8,323 bases of DNA from DRVV01 sp038868255 (GTDB lineage: Archaea; Thermoproteota; Bathyarchaeia; Bathyarchaeales; Bathycorpusculaceae): positions 1 to 8,323 of the forward strand of contig JAWCTJ010000061.1 of the NCBI GenBank assembly GCA_038868255.1. The letters run 5' to 3'. The notes under the pieces are model-generated. The model was not told where the DNA came from and searched no databases. It saw only the letters and a list, made by a program, of their open reading frames with translations. Of the stretch, positions 5,085 to 8,323 are shown piece by piece. Both the position numbers and the translations under genes were made by a program. Within the stretch, counting starts at the first letter, position 1, and every line of letters begins with the position of its first letter.

Positions 5085-5501
5085 CTACTTATCGTATTCT
5101 ATTTTCTTCCATACCATGCGTGGGCTTTGCAGTTTTTCCCTAACATAGTCTAGGGTGTGCTGCATGTTGAAGGGCTTGCAGCTGTAGATGTCCAATGTGA
5201 AGAATTTATGGTGGCTCCAACTGTAGAAGGCTACGCCTGACTCAGCCCAAGCCATGAAGCCGCCTAGTCCATGATGAAGCGATGAATAATTGTCAGGGGA
5301 GAACATGAAGGGTCCAGCTATAACCTTCATGCACAGTTTCTCACTAAGCCCGTGGAGAAAGTTCTTCAGAAACTCCTCATTCAGGCTTATGTTGTAGAAG
5401 CCTTCTATGATCAGCCTTTCCCTATGGATTTCAGGCTTCAGGTTTTCCAACCCGCGCACCCCTCTCATGTAGGAAGGAGATGCTTTCGAAGAGTAAAGCA
5501 T
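5085..5501 (-). CDS. SpeD/AdoMet-decarboxylase-like pyruvoyl enzyme with a His-to-Tyr change
   Basis: The 138-residue protein aligns with the core of prokaryotic S-adenosylmethionine decarboxylase. MAWAESGVAFYSWSHHKF followed by LDIYSCK matches the SpeD stretch around ESHLTIHTWPE and IDLFTCG of Thermotoga maritima with no gaps. Glu87-Ser88 would be the self-cleavage pair that makes the pyruvoyl group, and Cys108, exactly 20 residues after Ser88, equals the catalytic Cys83. The His68 equivalent is Tyr93, the His64 equivalent is Gly89, and the Glu72 equivalent is His97. SpeD relatives with changed pockets include archaeal arginine decarboxylase, so the substrate need not be AdoMet. ATG 5468 (MRGVRGLEN) is an alternative start; neither start has a clear ribosome site. 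It is cotranscribed with the JAMM gene and divergent from mfnB. It could be an altered decarboxylase or one that no longer processes itself. Confidence 0.7.
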   Translation of the reverse strand: MLYSSKASPSYMRGVRGLENLKPEIHRERLIIEGFYNISLNEEFLKNFLHGLSEKLCMKVIAGPFMFSPDNYSSLHHGLGGFMAWAESGVAFYSWSHHKFFTLDIYSCKPFNMQHTLDYVREKLQSPRMVWKKIEYDK

Positions 5502-5561
5502 TTTTCTTGAATCTTCTCAGAATAATCATCGAAAATGTAGCGCTGGAGAAAAGGGAAGGGT
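5502..5561. promoter_or_regulatory. Divergent intergenic region between the SpeD-like gene and mfnB
   Basis: Sixty bases must hold both start regions. It is A/T-rich in its left half (AATAATCATCGAAAAT at 5521-5536), which could serve as a weak TATA region, but no convincing box is visible on either strand. The mfnB ATG at 5562 is preceded by a purine run (GGAGAAAAGGGAAGGG, 5545-5560) that includes GGAG 13 bases upstream. Confidence 0.3.
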
Positions 5562-6281
5562 ATGAAGCTGCTGGTCAGCGTCAGGGACCTGGATGAGGCG
5601 CTTAGCGCGCTTAGGGGAGGAGCCCATATAATAGACGTTAAAAACCCTGAGGAGGGATCGCTGGGCGCCCACCATCCCACGGTGATACGCAGCATAAGCA
5701 AGGCCATATCGGGAAGAGCCGAGATAAGCGCCACATTAGGCGACCTGCCTAACCTTCCCGGCACAGCTTCACTTGCCGCCCTGGGCGCAGCGGTTTCAGG
5801 AGCGGGCTATGTGAAGGCGGGACTTTACGGCGTTAAAACCGTGGGTGAGGCTGAAGCCCTAATAAGGGCGGTTTGCAGGGCTGTGGAGGATTACAGCGTC
5901 AAGGTTATCGCCGCAGGCTATGCGGATTATGAAGGGGCTGGATGCGTTAACCCTCTGCTGCTTCCAAAAGCCGCCTACAACGCTGGAGCCCATGGGGTTA
6001 TGATTGACATTAAAACGAAGAATCCTCCCAGAAAGCTTTTCGAGTACATCGGCGATGATGAACTGCGCAGCTATGTCAAGGAGGCTCACAGCCTAAACCT
6101 TATAGTGGCGCTTGCAGGCTCCTTGGGCACGGAGGACGTGGCTCGGATTCACCGGTTAGGCGCGGACATAATGGGCATTAGAAGAGGAGCCTGCATGGGA
6201 GGCGACAGGGCGAATGGAAGAATAGACGAGGACGCCGTGGCAAGATACATATGGGAAATTAAAAGGCTAGCGGGCAGCTAG
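5562..6281 (+). CDS. mfnB: (5-formylfuran-3-yl)methyl phosphate synthase
   Basis: MfnB condenses two molecules of glyceraldehyde 3-phosphate to 4-(hydroxymethyl)-2-furancarboxaldehyde phosphate, the first furan precursor of methanofuran. The 239-residue TIM-barrel protein follows Methanocaldococcus MfnB (MJ1099) throughout: start MKLLVSVRDLDEA, IIDVKNPEEGSLGAHHP, AALGAAVSGAGYVKAGLYG, VIAAGYADY, VALAGSL, and the end MGIRRGACMGGDRANGRI. The catalytic residues of the family are present: Lys27 (Schiff base), Lys85, Asp149, and Lys153 at the expected +4 from that Asp. The N-terminus matches the family start, fixing ATG 5562. It runs tail-to-tail with mfnE, the two stop codons being 26 bases apart. 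It looks intact. Confidence 0.95.
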   Translation: MKLLVSVRDLDEALSALRGGAHIIDVKNPEEGSLGAHHPTVIRSISKAISGRAEISATLGDLPNLPGTASLAALGAAVSGAGYVKAGLYGVKTVGEAEALIRAVCRAVEDYSVKVIAAGYADYEGAGCVNPLLLPKAAYNAGAHGVMIDIKTKNPPRKLFEYIGDDELRSYVKEAHSLNLIVALAGSLGTEDVARIHRLGADIMGIRRGACMGGDRANGRIDEDAVARYIWEIKRLAGS

Positions 6282-6307
6282 AAGCGTATGATTCTGAGGG
6301 CGCGGGG

Positions 6308-6970
6308 CTAAACGGGAATAATATGCGTGTAAACGGTGTTCTCACCCTTTAGAATGCCCCTTATCCTTTCAGGATGCTTGCCGTTCACCACATAGCAGTT
6401 TAAGCCCTTCTCCTTAAGGATTTTGGGGAGAACCCTGTCTACGCATATCTGTCTTCCTTGAATTTCTGAGGCGGAGATCTTCCCTATGAGCACAGCGCCC
6501 CCATGGCTTTTCGGGTCTTCTGTGAATATTCCATCCACATCCTTCGCCAGTATCAGCCTCCGCGCATGGGCTTCTGCGGCGATGTAGGCTGCTATGGAGT
6601 CAGAGGTCACATGCCAGGAGCTTTCCAACGGATCCCTCTGGAACATCAGCCTCGAAGGCAGCAGTATCGGGAGACTTCCACCTTTGGCTCTACACGCCTC
6701 TGTCAGCGAATAGGTTGTGAAGGATTTAGGGGTTAAGCTGCCAAGCATTAGCCCATACTGATCCATGGCCAGGATGGCCATTTTATGCGCCGCAGCGGCG
6801 GGCAGCCCGTAAAGCCCATCATAATGCCTAACAGCATCTGCGAATCCTCCACCGCCGGGCACAATTAGGATCCTATATTTTTCAGCTAGGAAGCCTAGAA
6901 ACTGACATAAGGCCCTTAGGGCAGGAGGATCAGCAGATAGGCTTCCCCCAACCTTTATAACGGCTTCCAC
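6308..6970 (-). CDS. mfnE: [5-(aminomethyl)furan-3-yl]methyl phosphate kinase
   Basis: MfnE is an amino-acid-kinase-fold enzyme that phosphorylates (5-aminomethyl-3-furyl)methyl phosphate to the diphosphate, the leaving group used by MfnF. The 220-residue protein shows the fold's landmarks: KVGGSL (6-11), VPGGGGFADAVR (37-48), the substrate/ATP segment WHVTSDSIAAYIAAEA (119-134), and LAKDVDGIFTEDP (141-153). The start is GTG 6970 (residue 1 read as Met), backed by GAGGGAG (6978-6984) seven bases ahead. The start lies inside the end of mfnF, so the genes overlap by 16 bases and are probably translationally coupled. UMP or isopentenyl phosphate kinase relatives are ruled out mainly by the mfnF neighbour and overall pattern. 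Confidence 0.9.
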   Translation of the reverse strand: MEAVIKVGGSLSADPPALRALCQFLGFLAEKYRILIVPGGGGFADAVRHYDGLYGLPAAAAHKMAILAMDQYGLMLGSLTPKSFTTYSLTEACRAKGGSLPILLPSRLMFQRDPLESSWHVTSDSIAAYIAAEAHARRLILAKDVDGIFTEDPKSHGGAVLIGKISASEIQGRQICVDRVLPKILKEKGLNCYVVNGKHPERIRGILKGENTVYTHIIPV

Positions 6971-8028
6971 TGGATTTCTCCCTCAAGCTTTTCAGCCGCC
7001 ATAAGCGCCACGCCAACTGAGGGCGTCATGGCTGCGGCTCCGGAGCCAAGCTTCTCAGCCAATTCCACAACGTTTCTTATGCCCACCAGTTCCGCCGCCT
7101 TCCTGCCCAGGAATTTGCCGCCTATGCCCATAACCACTATGGGAACGCTGCAGGCAGCCTGCCCCTTCACCCTCAAGTACACCTGCATCAGCGCCTGAGC
7201 TATCTGCTCCACCTGCCTTTCATAGATGTATCGGGCTATTTCGGCGATTTCCTCCTGGCTTAGCATTTCCATGTCAGCGCATACCACCCGGGCCAGCCTA
7301 GCCATAGCCTCAAGCCTCGTTTTCCCCCTGCCGTCAGCAGTGTCTACTGTGTATTCTTCCTCACTTATGTTTCCAAGAACAAGGTGGACATCTCCTGACT
7401 GGGCGAAAAGCTCAGAGGAAACCCGCAGCACACCATTCCTGAGCGGTATGTGGCTTACAATAGCCGCAACATTCGTTCTAAGGGCACCCGTGTATACGAG
7501 TTCGCCGTTCGCAAGCTTCTCCATGTCCGTCCTGCCTTCTGCGGCTATTCTCCCGTTGACGATTGGGATTATGCTTGTGCTCGTGCTGCCCGTATCCACA
7601 GCTATACAGTTGCTGAAAAGCCTGGAAACCATCCAGCCCGTTGCAGCCCAGTTGGCTGAAGCCACCATTAAGGGGCTTTGTTTGGCTTCCTCAACAGTTA
7701 CCAGCTGAGCCTCAACGTTTAAAACCCATATTGGCGTGTTTGGGAACTCCTTGACAACGCAGTCCAGTATGTGGTTCACGCCCTCCCTCTTCGTCTGATA
7801 GGCGTCGGAGAGCTCCGCAGTCATAGTTACAGCCAAACAGTCTAGGCAGCCCTCTGGACTAAGCTGGTCCGCCAGCTCCCTCAGGGCTTCTGGTAGGGCG
7901 TCTCTGCCCCTCTTCCAGATGGGAAAGTACTTTATGCAGGTTTTCAGCGTTTTCACCCTGCAGTTTTCCGTCTCCAAAAGCGCTGCCTTGGTGTTTGCTC
8001 CTCCAATGTCGAATCCCAAGACCCTCAT
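6955..8028 (-). CDS. mfnF: Methanofuran furanmethylamine-tyramine coupling synthase, ASKHA/hydantoinase-like
   Basis: MfnF joins the activated furan diphosphate to gamma-glutamyl-tyramine, displacing diphosphate and forming the ether bond of the methanofuran core. Although it belongs to the hydantoinase/oxoprolinase-like (ASKHA) superfamily, it is often annotated only as an H4MPT-linked C1 transfer protein. The 357 residues are of family length. Visible signatures are VLGFDIGGANTKAAL (3-17), TMTAELSDAYQTKREGV (68-84), ASANWAATGW (123-132), AVDTGSTSTSIIPI (143-156), ELVYTGALRTNV (176-187), and VVMGIGGKFLGRKAAELVG (298-316). ATG 8028 overlaps the TGA of the upstream gene (ATGA), with GAGGAGG (8041-8047) as ribosome site. 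It is the middle gene of a tightly packed operon with mfnE and appears intact. Confidence 0.92.
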   Translation of the reverse strand: MRVLGFDIGGANTKAALLETENCRVKTLKTCIKYFPIWKRGRDALPEALRELADQLSPEGCLDCLAVTMTAELSDAYQTKREGVNHILDCVVKEFPNTPIWVLNVEAQLVTVEEAKQSPLMVASANWAATGWMVSRLFSNCIAVDTGSTSTSIIPIVNGRIAAEGRTDMEKLANGELVYTGALRTNVAAIVSHIPLRNGVLRVSSELFAQSGDVHLVLGNISEEEYTVDTADGRGKTRLEAMARLARVVCADMEMLSQEEIAEIARYIYERQVEQIAQALMQVYLRVKGQAACSVPIVVMGIGGKFLGRKAAELVGIRNVVELAEKLGSGAAAMTPSVGVALMAAEKLEGEIQWKPL

Positions 8029-8323
8029 GCCGAGGTATCTCCTCCTCTGGCATGTTGTTTAAGGCGCCTTTTAACCCTATAAAGCCTGTTAAGGGCTGAG
8101 TGAAGCGTCAAACCATAAGCCTCTATAAAAGCGTAGGAGGGCATTTCCAGCGGAGGAGTTAAGACGCCTTCCATGCTGCATATGCCGTACAGAATCTCTG
8201 GGCTCAGATTGGATGTTTCAAGCTTCTGGAATGCTGCGAACCCTGTTGTCTGCCCCTTGCCCGGAGCTACGCCGTGCACTGCAGCGTCTACTATTGCCTG
8301 CGCAGGATTATATTCTAAAACCC
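8025..8323 (-). CDS. C-terminal 98 residues of an unidentified protein, first visible gene of the mfnFE operon
   Basis: The frame enters from the right window edge (residues VLEYNPAQAIVDAAVHG) and ends at TGA 8025-8027, overlapping the mfnF ATG by four bases. An internal GTG at 8279 could be mistaken for a start, but the frame is open to the edge and in-phase sequence continues beyond it. Visible parts are HGVAPGKGQTTGFAAF, a hydrophobic-amphipathic stretch ILYGICSMEGVLTPPLEMPS, and a basic tail YRVKRRLKQ. I do not recognise the family. Tight coupling to mfnF suggests a role in methanofuran or methanopterin synthesis or use; an ATP-grasp ligase end, a CitG-like protein and a DHPS-like protein were considered and none fits clearly. 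Confidence 0.6.
   Translation of the reverse strand, partial: VLEYNPAQAIVDAAVHGVAPGKGQTTGFAAFQKLETSNLSPEILYGICSMEGVLTPPLEMPSYAFIEAYGLTLHSALNRLYRVKRRLKQHARGGDTSA

Noticed and set aside
4816..5148. Plus-strand frame across the JAMM and SpeD-like genes
   Set aside because: It is antisense to two genes with clear catalytic motifs and shows no motif of its own.
5085..5501. Assigning the SpeD-like gene as speD (AdoMet decarboxylase) or as a tyrosine decarboxylase
   Set aside because: The catalytic His is replaced and no polyamine gene is nearby, so speD is not safe; tyrosine decarboxylation is only a context-based guess.
5465..5764. Minus-strand 99-codon frame at the mfnB start
   Set aside because: It overlaps the strongly conserved N-terminus of mfnB and the start of the SpeD-like gene; the Leu/Ser-rich composition is typical of antisense reading.
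7226..7708. Plus-strand 160-codon frame opposite mfnF
   Set aside because: It is Ser/Ala/Val-rich shadow coding antisense to a fully recognisable mfnF.
1..8323. CRISPR array, tRNA or rRNA genes
   Set aside because: No regularly spaced direct repeats and no tRNA cloverleaf or rRNA-like stretch were seen on either strand by eye.

Overview
The window looks archaeal, most likely from the TACK side (a Bathyarchaeia-like lineage would fit). Three things point there. It has a short helicase-less XPF nuclease. It carries methanofuran biosynthesis genes (mfnB, mfnE, mfnF), which belong to methanopterin/methanofuran C1 metabolism. Its start regions show TATA-like boxes, some apparently leaderless starts and purine-rich ribosome sites. 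The lineage is an inference from gene content; no rRNA or tRNA gene is visible.

Left part (1-1540): debris. It opens with the last 46 codons of an unidentified gene, then the first ~50 codons of an endonuclease V gene that stop at 350-352. A decayed IS200/IS605-type element follows on the minus strand (about 415-1538). Its tnpA has one frameshift. Its tnpB has several frameshifts and an internal deletion that removes most of the RuvC nuclease. Both hairpin ends of the element can still be recognised.

Middle (1590-4540): a membrane-anchored coiled-coil protein with an external transglutaminase-like cysteine protease domain; a ~250 bp spacer with a 16-base perfect palindrome; a half-size ferritin-like protein (minus) divergent from the XPF/ERCC4 nuclease (plus), with TATA-like boxes overlapping in a short inverted repeat; and a VapB-VapC toxin-antitoxin pair.

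Right part (4650-8323): a two-gene minus-strand unit encodes a SpeD-like pyruvoyl decarboxylase and a JAMM metalloprotease. It is divergent from mfnB (plus). mfnB runs tail-to-tail into a tightly overlapping minus-strand operon: unidentified gene, then mfnF, then mfnE. MfnB makes the furan precursor, MfnE activates it to a diphosphate after transamination, and MfnF joins it to the glutamyl-tyramine moiety, so three consecutive parts of methanofuran synthesis lie within 2.5 kb. The SpeD-like protein keeps the self-cleavage Glu-Ser and the catalytic Cys but has Tyr where S-adenosylmethionine decarboxylases have the key His. Together with its position beside mfnB, this makes it the most interesting gene in the window.
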